Origin: Geoalkalibacter subterraneus
GTDB lineage: Bacteria > Desulfobacterota > Desulfuromonadia > Desulfuromonadales > Geoalkalibacteraceae
NCBI RefSeq assembly: GCF_000827125.1
Contig: NZ_CP010311.1
Span: 2,873,001-2,937,000 of the forward strand
DNA length: 64,000 nucleotides
Reading direction: 5' to 3'
In this document: piece by piece, positions 43,227-52,700 of the stretch
How the letters are laid out: each line of letters starts with the position of its first letter
Numbering within the stretch: the stretch's first letter is position 1
Notes under the pieces: generated by a model
The model's database searches: none
What the model was told of the DNA's origin: nothing
What the model saw: only the letters and a program-made list of their open reading frames with translations
Position numbers and translations under genes: made by a program

Positions 43227-45275
43227 TCAATCGCCCAGGATGTTCATGATATTGGAAAAAGCCTTGGAGGCCAGTTGGTCGCGCTCCTCCTCGGTGGCCT
43301 GCGGGGCTTCGCGATCCCCTTCGGCATTGACAAGGTCGGCTGGAATTTCGGCGAGAAAGCGGCTCGGCACCCGCGCCTGCATCTCACCGTATTTTTTGCG
43401 GCGGCGGGCGTTGCTGAGGGTCAGGCAGCGCTGGGCGCGGGTGATGCCCACATAGCACAGCCGCCGTTCCTCGTCGATATCGATCCCCTCGCTGAGACTT
43501 TTCTGGTGCGGGAGAAAACCCTCCTCCATCCCCACCAGGAAAACATGGGGAAATTCCAGCCCCTTGCTTGAGTGGATGCTCATCAGCACCACCGCATCGC
43601 GTGCCAGCTTTTTTTCTTTGCTGTCGCGTCCCGGTCGGTCGTCATCGAGCAGCGAAACTTTTTCAAGAAAACCGGCCAGGCTGGGATTCTCCTCCCGCTC
43701 CAGGTAGCTCGCCATGGCGCTGGCCACCTCCTCGACATTTTCCACCCGCCGCCGCGCCTTGGCGGGGTCATCGACCGTGCGATAGATTTCCTCCTCAAGG
43801 CCGAATTCGGCAATCATCTCCCGCAGGGTCTCCACCATCAGTCCGTGCCGGTTGAAGCGCATCCGGTAGCGCTCCATCTGCTCCACAAAACGGGCGATGG
43901 CCTCCAGCACCTTTTCGCCCAGGTCTTCGATATCCGAAGGATCTTTGAGCACCTGCCACAACGGCACATTCCGCTCCGCCGAATGGCGGATCAGGCGATC
44001 GGCGCTGGTTTCGCCGATGCCGCGCCGCGGGTAATTGAGGATGCGCAGCAGGTTGACCTCGTCGCGATGGTTGACCAGCACCTTGAGGTAGGCAACCGTG
44101 TCCTTGACCTCCTTGCGGTCGAAAAACTGTTGCCCGCCGATCAGCACATACGGGATATTTTCGTAGCGCAGCTGCTCCTCAAAAGCCCGTGACTGCACGT
44201 TGGTGCGGTAGAGGATGGCAAAATCACTGTAGGCCAGATCATGCCGGAAGCGCGCCCCGTGAATGCGCTCCATCACCGCGCGCGCCTCGTCCTCCTCGTC
44301 GGCGCACTGCAGGTAGTCGATGTGCGTCCCGGCGCCGTCGGCCGTCCACAAGGCCTTTTCACGCCGCTTGGCATTGTGGCGGATGACCGCATTGGCCGCC
44401 GCCAGGATATTGCCGGTGGAGCGATAATTCTGCTCCAGCTTGACCACGCGCGTACCGGGAAAATCGCGCTCGAATTCGAGGATATTGCCGAGATCGGCGC
44501 CGCGCCAGCCGTAAATGGACTGATCGTCGTCACCCACCACACACAGGTTGCGGTGACCGCCGGCCAGCAGGTTGAGCAACAGGTACTGGGCGGCGTTGGT
44601 GTCCTGATACTCGTCCACCAGAATGTAGCGGAAGCGCTGGCGGTACTTCTCAAGCACATCGGGGTGCTCCTGCAGCAGCCGCGCGGTGAGCATGATCAGG
44701 TCGTCGAAATCCACTGCGTTGAAGGCTTTGAGGGCTGTCTGATAGCGAGGGTAAACCGCCGCCGCCATATACTCGTAATCGTCGTGATAGCGCACCTTGA
44801 ATTGCTCGGGCGGGATCAGCCGGTTTTTAGCATCGGAGATCGCCCACAGTACCCGGTCGGCGTCGAATTTACGCCCTTCGATATCGACCTGCTGCATGAG
44901 GTCTTTGATCAGGCGGGTCTGGTCGGCGGCCCCGTAGATGGAGAAATTCTTCTTATAGCCCAGCGCCTCGATATCCTCGCGCAGAATGCGCACGCACAAA
45001 GAGTGAAAAGTGGCCACAACCATCGGTTTGCAGCGCTTTTTGCCGACCATCTCCTCCACCCGTTCGCGCATCTCGCGTGCGGCTTTATTGGTAAAGGTTA
45101 CGGCCAGAATACTCTCGGCACCCACGCCGCACTCACTCATAAGCCAGGCAATGCGGCAGGTGATGACACGGGTCTTGCCCGAGCCGGCACCGGCCAGAAT
45201 CAGCAGGGGGCCGTCGCGGTGCCGCACGGCCTCAAGCTGGCGCGGATTGAGGGTGGAAAAATCGAATGCAGACAT
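43227..45275 (-). CDS. ATP-dependent DNA helicase, Rep/UvrD/PcrA type
   Basis: 682 residues, superfamily 1A 3'-5' helicase. The Q motif LNPRQLEAVRH (~9-19), Walker A ILAGAGSGKT (~27), AVTFTNKAAREMRERV (Ia), VDEYQDTNAAQY (Walker B, ~220), VVGDDDQSIYGWRGA (III), LEQNYRST (IV), MSIHSSKGLEF (V) and LCYVGITRAQ (VI) are all intact. Length and the lack of a long C-terminal tail fit Rep better than UvrD. It acts in replication restart or repair. ATG 45275 follows the family start. Confidence 0.93.
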   Translation of the reverse strand: MSAFDFSTLNPRQLEAVRHRDGPLLILAGAGSGKTRVITCRIAWLMSECGVGAESILAVTFTNKAAREMRERVEEMVGKKRCKPMVVATFHSLCVRILREDIEALGYKKNFSIYGAADQTRLIKDLMQQVDIEGRKFDADRVLWAISDAKNRLIPPEQFKVRYHDDYEYMAAAVYPRYQTALKAFNAVDFDDLIMLTARLLQEHPDVLEKYRQRFRYILVDEYQDTNAAQYLLLNLLAGGHRNLCVVGDDDQSIYGWRGADLGNILEFERDFPGTRVVKLEQNYRSTGNILAAANAVIRHNAKRREKALWTADGAGTHIDYLQCADEEDEARAVMERIHGARFRHDLAYSDFAILYRTNVQSRAFEEQLRYENIPYVLIGGQQFFDRKEVKDTVAYLKVLVNHRDEVNLLRILNYPRRGIGETSADRLIRHSAERNVPLWQVLKDPSDIEDLGEKVLEAIARFVEQMERYRMRFNRHGLMVETLREMIAEFGLEEEIYRTVDDPAKARRRVENVEEVASAMASYLEREENPSLAGFLEKVSLLDDDRPGRDSKEKKLARDAVVLMSIHSSKGLEFPHVFLVGMEEGFLPHQKSLSEGIDIDEERRLCYVGITRAQRCLTLSNARRRKKYGEMQARVPSRFLAEIPADLVNAEGDREAPQATEEERDQLASKAFSNIMNILGD

Positions 45276-45459
45276 GAAGAAAACAGGGTTCCGGCAAAAG
45301 GATGGGTAGAAAAATTTCGAAAACGTGGTACCTTAGCACGCCCGCCCGACAGGCTTCAAGAGACTTGCTTTTCCGGCCGCCATTGTGTATTTTCCTGAAA
45401 AAATTTCAGCGGGATAAAAAACACCTCGCTGGAGGACAAGGAACGGGGAATTCAACCAC

Positions 45460-45600
45460 ATGGCAAAAATCATCGTTTTTTCCGTCGGCCTGCTCTGGGC
45501 CTGCCTGCTGCTGATCTCCTGGGGGCAGGCCGATCTGCACACTCCCCCGGACTCTGCCGCAAAGACCGCCCATCACGTCACTTTGGCACCGAAACGCTAG
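45460..45600 (+). CDS. putative small exported/membrane peptide
   Basis: 46 residues: a hydrophobic N-terminal helix (IIVFSVGLLWACLLLISWG) and a short polar tail ending HHVTLAPKR. ATG 45460 follows GGAGGACAAGGAACGGGGAA, a purine-rich stretch whose best ribosome site is about 8 bp away. It lies between the divergent helicase gene and the convergent radical SAM gene, a place where a gene is expected to need its own promoter; none is obvious. Coding status uncertain. Confidence 0.4.
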   Translation: MAKIIVFSVGLLWACLLLISWGQADLHTPPDSAAKTAHHVTLAPKR

Positions 45601-45618
45601 CCCCCCGGAAGCCCTGAC

Positions 45619-46539
45619 CTAGCTCAGCCTGCAATCCGATCCCTGCCGCATATTGCGCTGCTTGAGCGCATCATCGATGGCATTAATGACCTCCCACTTC
45701 TTCAGCGACCACCGCGGAGCCAACAGCCGATCCCGCGGACCGTCGCCGGTCAATCTCTGCACCAGAGTCCGGGGGTGCAGTCGCGCGATAAAATCGGTCA
45801 CCAGCTGCACATAATCGTCCTGAGATAATACCGCAATTTCACCGCGGCGATACAGCTCGCCGAGCGGTGTTCCATCGAGGACATGCAGCAGGTGGATTTT
45901 GATGCCGTCGACCTGCAGACGAGCCATTTCATCGGCAGTGGCCAGCATATCCTCCCTGCTCTCTCCCGGCAGTCCCAGAATCACATGCACGCAGACATTC
46001 AGCCCCTGTTCCCTCGCACGGGCGAAAGCCTCTCTGAAACAGGCGTAATCATGGCCGCGACGCAGAAATTCCAGGGTTCGGTCATGAATCGACTGCAGCC
46101 CCAGCTCCAACCAGAAATAGGTGCGGCGGTGATACTCGGCCAGCAGTTCGAAAACCTCAGGGGGGCAGCAGTCGGGTCGGGTTCCCACGGCAAGGCCCAC
46201 CACATCCTCAACCCCCAGAGCTTCGTCATACAACCGCCGAAGATCGTCCACCGGTGCTGCGGTATTGGAGAAAGGCTGGAAATAGGCAATAAAACGCTGG
46301 GCCTTGTACTTGCGGCGCATCACTTCCTTGCCCTGCTCGATCTGCTCCGCAACCTGCGCGCCGCGGGCGATTCCCACGGCGCCCGATCCGCCTGGATCGC
46401 AGAACAGGCAGCCCGGCCGTAAGCGGGTAGCGCCGCGATTGGGGCAGGACAATCCTGCATCCACCGAAATCTTATGCACCCGCCCGCCGAAAAGGGCCTT
46501 GAGATGAGACGAGAAAAGATTGTAGCGCTTATCGTTCAT
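45619..46539 (-). CDS. radical SAM protein, YhcC/TIGR01212 family
   Basis: 306 residues from ATG 46539. The 4Fe-4S ligands are in CPNRGATRLRPGCLFC (~26-41), the extended C-x12-C-x2-C spacing characteristic of this family instead of the usual CX3CX2C. QPFSNTAAPVDDLRRLYDEAL, VGTRPDCCPPEVFELLAEY and HVILGLPGESREDML follow the order of the Elp3-like radical SAM barrel. The reaction is not established. A TTG 18 bp upstream is an alternative start; no strong ribosome site is seen. Confidence 0.88.
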   Translation of the reverse strand: MNDKRYNLFSSHLKALFGGRVHKISVDAGLSCPNRGATRLRPGCLFCDPGGSGAVGIARGAQVAEQIEQGKEVMRRKYKAQRFIAYFQPFSNTAAPVDDLRRLYDEALGVEDVVGLAVGTRPDCCPPEVFELLAEYHRRTYFWLELGLQSIHDRTLEFLRRGHDYACFREAFARAREQGLNVCVHVILGLPGESREDMLATADEMARLQVDGIKIHLLHVLDGTPLGELYRRGEIAVLSQDDYVQLVTDFIARLHPRTLVQRLTGDGPRDRLLAPRWSLKKWEVINAIDDALKQRNMRQGSDCRLS

Positions 46540-46623
46540 GGGGGCATGATGCCGCAAATCATACTACCGGGCAATAATGTTGTTGAAACCCGATTTGTTT
46601 ACGCTGAAAACCGGCGGGATTGT

Positions 46624-46651
46624 TTTGCAAACAGGCTGTGCGTTGTTATAC
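46624..46651 (+). promoter_or_regulatory. probable sigma-70 promoter for receiver protein and sugar nucleotidyltransferase
   Basis: TTTGCA (46624-46629), 16-bp spacer, TTATAC (46646-46651), about 70 bp before the GTG start at 46723. The -10 is good, the -35 moderate. Confidence 0.45.
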
Positions 46652-46722
46652 TGCAGAGGTCAGGGGATGAAGATCCCGCTCCATGATCCTATTCTCAATT
46701 TTTTCGGCCCGAGGAGGAAGAT

Positions 46723-47097
46723 GTGCCGCGTATTCTAGTGGTGGATGACGAGGACGATCTGCGTCTGCTTTACACGGATGAACTCGAAGATGAAGGCTAC
46801 GAGGTCGCAGGTGCCGGCACTGTGGCCGAAGCGCGCGAACTGCTTGCGCGTGAGCCTTTCGACCTGGTTGTTCTCGACATCCAGATGAAGGGGGAAAGCG
46901 GGCTTGACCTGCTCAAAGAGATCGCTCGGGACAAGAAGGATCTGCCGGTTGTTCTCAGTACGGCCTTCAGCATATACAAGGATGACTACTCCTCCTGGCT
47001 GGCCGATGCCTATGTCGTCAAAAGCTCCGATCTGAGCGAACTCAAGGACCAGGTGCGCACCCTCCTGGCAAAAAAGCGTGAAGGAGACAAGTCATGA
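46723..47097 (+). CDS. single-domain response regulator coupled to sugar nucleotidyltransferase
   Basis: 124 residues from GTG 46723 with AGGAGG 6-7 bp upstream; the ATG two bases earlier is out of frame. Receiver domain only: VVDDEDD (acidic pair), FDLVVLDIQMKG (phospho-acceptor Asp ~51), VVLSTAFS (Thr), and YVVKSSDL with the conserved Lys but Ser instead of the usual Pro after it. The stop overlaps the start of the next gene (ATGA), implying coupled translation and a functional link to sugar-nucleotide or polysaccharide synthesis. No kinase adjacent. Confidence 0.88.
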   Translation: MPRILVVDDEDDLRLLYTDELEDEGYEVAGAGTVAEARELLAREPFDLVVLDIQMKGESGLDLLKEIARDKKDLPVVLSTAFSIYKDDYSSWLADAYVVKSSDLSELKDQVRTLLAKKREGDKS

Positions 47098-49613
47098 AAG
47101 CCGTCATCATGGCGGGAGGATTCGGCACCCGCATCCATCCCCTGACCATCAACATGCCCAAACCAATGATCCCGTTGTTCAACCGCCCCATGATGCTGCA
47201 CATCGTGGATCTGCTCAAAAAACACGGCATCACCGAGCTGGTGCTGCTGCTCTATCATCAACCCGAAGTCATCAAGAACTATTTCGGCGATGGGAGCGAA
47301 TTCGGCGTCAAAATCAGCTATGTGACTCCGCTGGAGGACTACGGCACCGCAGGGGCGGTCAAGCAGGCCGCCAAATACCTTGACGAGCGCTTTCTGATTA
47401 TCAGCGGCGACCTGCTCACCGATATCGACCTCTCCCAGGCCCTCGACTTTCATGAAAAACAGAAAGCCGAGGCCACCATCGTCCTGACCTCGGTCAAGGA
47501 TCCGCTGCAGTTCGGCGTCGTCATCACCGACAAAAAAGGACGCATCACTAAATTCCTTGAAAAACCCGGCTGGGGCGAGGTGTTCTCCGACACCATCAAT
47601 ACCGGCATCTACGTGCTCGAGCCCGAAGTTCTACAGCGTCTGCCGGAAAACGAAAACCGCGACTGGTCCAAGGACGTCTTTCCTGCCATGCTGGAAGAGG
47701 ATGCGGCGCTTTTCGGGTGCACCCTCGAGGGCTATTGGCAGGACGTCGGCAATACCGACGCTTACCTGGAGGCCTGCCGCGATGTATTCGCCGACAAGGT
47801 CCGGATCAACATCCGCGGCGCCCTGAACGGCCTTGACGATAAGCGCGTTTATCTCGGCAACGACGTGCAGGTGGAGAAAAAAGATCTCTCCCTGCTCGAA
47901 GGCATGGTCGTCCTCGGTGACAACACCCAGGTCCAGGGCAGCGCCAGGCTCAAAAACTGCGTTGTAGGGCGCAACTGCATCATCGAGGATGGTGTCGAAC
48001 TTGAAGATGTCATCCTGTGGCGCAACGTCTACGTGCGCAAGGGCTCGCGCATTAAAGGGGCCACCCTGTGCAACAACGTCCAGATCGGACAGGGGGTCGT
48101 AGCCGAGGAAGGCACCGTCATCGCCGACCACACCACGGTCGGCGACGAAGTCTTCATCAAAAAGGATGTCAAGATCTGGCCCAACAAGGTCATCGAGGGT
48201 GGCTCCATCGTCACCACCAATCTGATCTGGGGGGAGAAATGGCGCAAATCCCTGTTCGATGGCGCACAGGTCCATGGCCTGACCAACGTCGAACTGACCC
48301 CGGAATTTTCCGCCAAGCTCGGCTCCGCCTATGGTTCGACTCTGCCGAAGGATGCTTTCATCCTGGCCGGACGCGACGCCATCCGCGCCTCGCGCATGCT
48401 CAAGCGCTCCTTTGTCGGGGGTCTGCTCTCCACCGGCGTCAATGTCATCGACATCAAGATGATCTCCCTGCCGGTACTGCGCTACAAGCTCACCACTTTC
48501 GGTGAGGTGGGCGGCGTCCACTTCAGGCAGTCGGCCGATGATCCGGCTTCCACCGAAATGATCTTCTATGATGCCGACGGGGTGGAAATTTCCTCTTCAG
48601 CGGCCAAGGGAATCGAGCGGGTTTATTTCAAGGAGAATTTCCGCCGCGTCCATTACAGCGAGCCGGGGGCCATCTCCGAATTGCCCCGCATACACGATTA
48701 CTATCGCGACGGCTACCTGCGCGCCCTCGATGTGGAGGCCATTCGCGCCTCAAAACCGAAAATCGTGGTGGATGTCAACCACTCCCCCGCAGGGGACCTG
48801 CTGCCGAGCCTGCTCAATGAGCTGGGATGCGAGGTCATCGAGCTCAACAGCCATGTGCTTGAAGGCACTACCGGCGCCAACGCCGAGCAGATCGGCCGCG
48901 CCAAGGAGCAGCTCTCGCGCATTGTCGTCACCCTGGAAGCCAACGCCGGGTTCTGGCTCGGGCCTTCCGGGGAGCGCTGCGTCCTTATCGACGAGCAGGG
49001 CGAAGTACTCTCCGACATGGAAGCGCTCACCACCCTGGCTGCGCTGGTGTGCCGCGCCGAGCAGAAAGGTGAACTGGTGGTGCCCGTTCCCGCGCCCCAA
49101 TCGGTGGAGGATCTGGCCCGGGCATCAGGGCTGACCGTCACCCGCACCAAGAGTGACGGCCGGTCACTGGTCGCCGCGGCCAAAAGCAAGCACGTCCAGC
49201 TGGCCGCTTCGACGCAGGGGCATTTCATCTTTCCGTCGTTCCATGCAAATTTCGATGGCCTTTTCACGGTAGCCAAAACACTTGAACTGCTGGCGCGCAC
49301 CGGCCAGAGCCTGGGAGCAACACGGCGCTCCATCCCAAGGCGCGCCTATCACCAGGTTCAGATTCCCTGCTCCCTCGAACTCAAGGGGGGCATTATGCGC
49401 AAGATGAGCGAAGACAGCGTCGACCATGAAGCCAGTTTTATCGATGGCGTCAAAGTACACTTCGACGACGGCTGGGTGCTGATGCTTCCGGACCAGCACC
49501 AACCTGTGGCTCATGTGATCGCCGAATCCAGCAATCCCAATGAAGCACAGCGTCTGGTCGAGGAATACCGGCGCAAAGTGGAGACCTGGAAAAAAGAGCT
49601 CACCAACGCCTGA
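47094..49613 (+). CDS. mannose-1-phosphate guanylyltransferase-like fusion with degenerate phosphomutase domain
   Basis: 839 residues in three parts. (1) Nucleotidyltransferase, ~1-230: MAGGFGTRIHPLTINMPKPM (signature and Lys), LIISGDLLTDID (metal Asp), FLEKPGWG and GYWQDVGNTDAYL. (2) Left-handed hexapeptide beta-helix, ~250-365. (3) Phosphohexomutase-like region, ~385-835. In part 3 the phosphoserine loop expected as TASHNP reads HFRQSADDP, and the metal loop expected as DGDxDR reads GPSGERCV, so mutase activity is unlikely. Part 1 should make GDP-mannose or another NDP-hexose. It follows the receiver gene with a 4-bp overlap and precedes the GH13 gene. Confidence 0.85.
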   Translation: MKAVIMAGGFGTRIHPLTINMPKPMIPLFNRPMMLHIVDLLKKHGITELVLLLYHQPEVIKNYFGDGSEFGVKISYVTPLEDYGTAGAVKQAAKYLDERFLIISGDLLTDIDLSQALDFHEKQKAEATIVLTSVKDPLQFGVVITDKKGRITKFLEKPGWGEVFSDTINTGIYVLEPEVLQRLPENENRDWSKDVFPAMLEEDAALFGCTLEGYWQDVGNTDAYLEACRDVFADKVRINIRGALNGLDDKRVYLGNDVQVEKKDLSLLEGMVVLGDNTQVQGSARLKNCVVGRNCIIEDGVELEDVILWRNVYVRKGSRIKGATLCNNVQIGQGVVAEEGTVIADHTTVGDEVFIKKDVKIWPNKVIEGGSIVTTNLIWGEKWRKSLFDGAQVHGLTNVELTPEFSAKLGSAYGSTLPKDAFILAGRDAIRASRMLKRSFVGGLLSTGVNVIDIKMISLPVLRYKLTTFGEVGGVHFRQSADDPASTEMIFYDADGVEISSSAAKGIERVYFKENFRRVHYSEPGAISELPRIHDYYRDGYLRALDVEAIRASKPKIVVDVNHSPAGDLLPSLLNELGCEVIELNSHVLEGTTGANAEQIGRAKEQLSRIVVTLEANAGFWLGPSGERCVLIDEQGEVLSDMEALTTLAALVCRAEQKGELVVPVPAPQSVEDLARASGLTVTRTKSDGRSLVAAAKSKHVQLAASTQGHFIFPSFHANFDGLFTVAKTLELLARTGQSLGATRRSIPRRAYHQVQIPCSLELKGGIMRKMSEDSVDHEASFIDGVKVHFDDGWVLMLPDQHQPVAHVIAESSNPNEAQRLVEEYRRKVETWKKELTNA

Positions 49614-49768
49614 TCGCTACCCAATGCCGCCTTGCCGGACAAGGGGTCGCCAAGCATGGAAGGCAGCATAGCGCCATGCCTTACCGGCGGCCCCTTGCCG
49701 TTGGCGGTCCGGACTGAATCATTTTTCTCCACGCACTGATCGATGCGTGGGATGGGGAGGAAACGGCT

Positions 49769-52700
49769 ATGCCGGATAGAGCAGAACGTCACAATCCTTA
49801 TTTCGACCTTTCTCTGCAGATGTCGCTTGCGGCCTGGCAGCGCTACGGGCTCTCCGAGAGCCTGCTGCCTTTCCAGCATGCCCCCCTGGTGCTGCGCCTG
49901 CGCGCGGTGGCCGACACCATCAACCGCACACGGGGGATGGCGGCAACCTCGGCCGGCGAGCTTAATCTCGCGGCCCTGCTGACCCGGGTCTTTCGCCATC
50001 TCACCGAACGTTATCTGCAGGACCACAACTGCCGGGTGGAACAGAATGCCATCACCCTGGGGGAGAAACGGCTGGAGGCGCCGCGGCTTGACAAAATCCT
50101 TCAGGAATTCACCGCCCTGTTCCCGCCTGTCGCAGTGCGTGACGGCAAACTGTCCACTGAACGCTTTCTCGCCGATGACGACAACCGCAGAGCGGTGCTT
50201 GTGGAGATGTTCATTCTTTCCGTGCAGAATGCCAACCCGGCGTTGGGGCGTATCAAGGAGCTGTTCGACGACGAAGAATTGACGCGGCGCAGCGCCTACC
50301 GCAGCCTGCTGGCTCAAATCGACCGCGGCCTGGAAGATCAGAGCGTGACCGGCCTGCTGGGACGGTCGCTGCTGGCGCTGCTGGAAGAACCGGTCCGCCG
50401 GGCGCCTGACTCCCTGCACGAGCAACTGCGCTTTGTGCGGACCCTGTGGCGCGATCATCTGCCGCCGGACATCCAGGAAGAGATCCTGACCGCTTTCGAT
50501 ATCGTCGAGGAAGAGACCCGCATGCGCGGCTTCGGACCGGGGCGCACCGAGATTCCCAACTTTCGTCCCGCCCCCGCACCGGACGAGTACTATCCCGAAC
50601 CCGAAGCCTTTACTGCCGATGCCGACTGGATGAGCAATGTCGTCCTGATCGCCAAATCGACCTATGTCTGGCTCGATCAGCTTTCACAGCGCTACCAGCG
50701 CCCCATCACGCGCGTCGATCAGATACCCGATGAAGAACTGGATCAGCTTGCGCGCTGGGGATTCAACTGCCTGTGGCTGATCGGCATCTGGGAGCGCTCC
50801 ACCGTTTCCCAGTGGATCAAACACATACGCGGCAACCCTGAAGCATTGGCTTCCGCCTACTCCCTCTATGATTATGTCATTGCAAACGACCTCGGCGGCG
50901 AGGAGGCCATGGCGAAACTCGAAGAACGCTGCCGGCAGCGCGGCATCCGCCTGGCTTCGGACATCGTCCCCAATCACACCGGCATCTATTCACGCTGGCT
51001 TAAGGAACACCCCGACTGGTACGTGCAGCTGGACTACCCGCCCTACCCAAGCTATCGCTTTACCGGCCGCGACCTCTCCCCCGACCCCGAACTGAGCATC
51101 CACATCGAGGACGGCTATTATGATCACTCGGATGCAGCGGTAGTGTTCAAGCTCACCGATCATCGCGACGGTCGGGTGCGTTATGTCTACCATGGCAACG
51201 ACGGCACCCACATGCCGTGGAACGACACCGCCCAGCTCAACTACCTGCTGCCGGAAGTGCGCGAGGCCATGGTGCAGACCATCCTGCACATCGCGCGGCG
51301 CTTCAAGGTCATTCGTTTCGATGCCGCCATGACCCTGGCCAAAAAGCACTTCCAGCGTCTGTGGTTTCCGCAGCCCGGAGGCGGCGCCGGCGTTCCTTCC
51401 CGTGCCGAACACGCCATGACGCGCGCCGAATTCGAAAAAGCCTTCCCCAAGGAATTCTGGCGCGAGGTGGTCGACCGTGTCGCTGCGGAGGTTCCCGACA
51501 CGCTGCTGATCGCCGAAGCCTTCTGGCTGATGGAAGGCTACTTCGTGCGCACCCTGGGCATGCACCGGGTCTACAACAGCGCCTTCATGAACATGCTCAA
51601 GAACGAGGAGAATGCCAAGTACCGCCTGACCATCAAAAATATCCTCGAATTCAATCACGAGATTCTCAAGCGCTTTACCAATTTCATGAACAACCCCGAT
51701 GAAGCCACGGCAGTGGAGCAGTTCGGCAAGGGGGAAAAATACTACGGCGTGGCCACCATGCTGGCGACCATGCCGGGTCTGCCCATGTTCGGCCACGGCC
51801 AGGTCGAGGGGCTGTCTGAAAAATACGGCATGGAATACAGCAAGGCCTACTGGGATGAACCGATCGATTCCGGCATGGTTGCGGAGCATGAACGCCGCAT
51901 TTTCCCGCTGCTGCGCAGGCGCTACATCTTCAGCGGATCACGCGATTTCCGCCTTTACGATTTCTGGACTGACCAGGGTGTCGATGAAAACGTATTCGCC
52001 TATTCCAATCGCTGCGGCGATCAGCGCGCGCTGGTGGTCTTTCACAACCGTTACGCGGAAATATCCGGATGGGTCCGAACCACCGCCGCCTGGGCTGTCG
52101 ACCCCTCCGGCAACCCCGGCTGGCTTGAGCAGAGCACCCTCGGGCACAGCCTCGATTTGAAATCCGACTCCCACATCTATTACCGCTTCAGAGAACATGT
52201 CAGCGGTCAGCAATTTCTGCGCACCGGTCAAGAATTGGTGGAACAGGGTCTTTTTGTCAGACTCGAAGGTTATCAGTGCCAGGTGTTTATCGACTTTGAA
52301 GAGATCCGTGACCATGACGGCACCTGGAGCCGCATTTACCAGGAGCTTTCCGGAGCCCCCTGCGCCGACCTCGATCGCTTATGGCGCCGCAGGCATTACG
52401 CCGAGTTGATCGCAAATCTGGATCGTGCCCTGACAGGTGAATCGCTGTCTGATCTTGAAAAATCATTAATCCCGACTAAAGAAAAAATTAAAAGTGGCAA
52501 ACATCTTATTGACATCGAACGTAGATTCGGTTATTTTTGGAAAATTATTGTTGATGAATTTTCATTATATACTGATTCAGGTCAACTGACGGCCGGTCTC
52601 AGGAAGGATATTTCAGCACTGCAGCGCCTGAGCAGCCTGCGCAGCCGGCAGCGCGCTCATCGCGAAACATTGAACTGGCTGCAGCAGCACCTGCCAGGGG

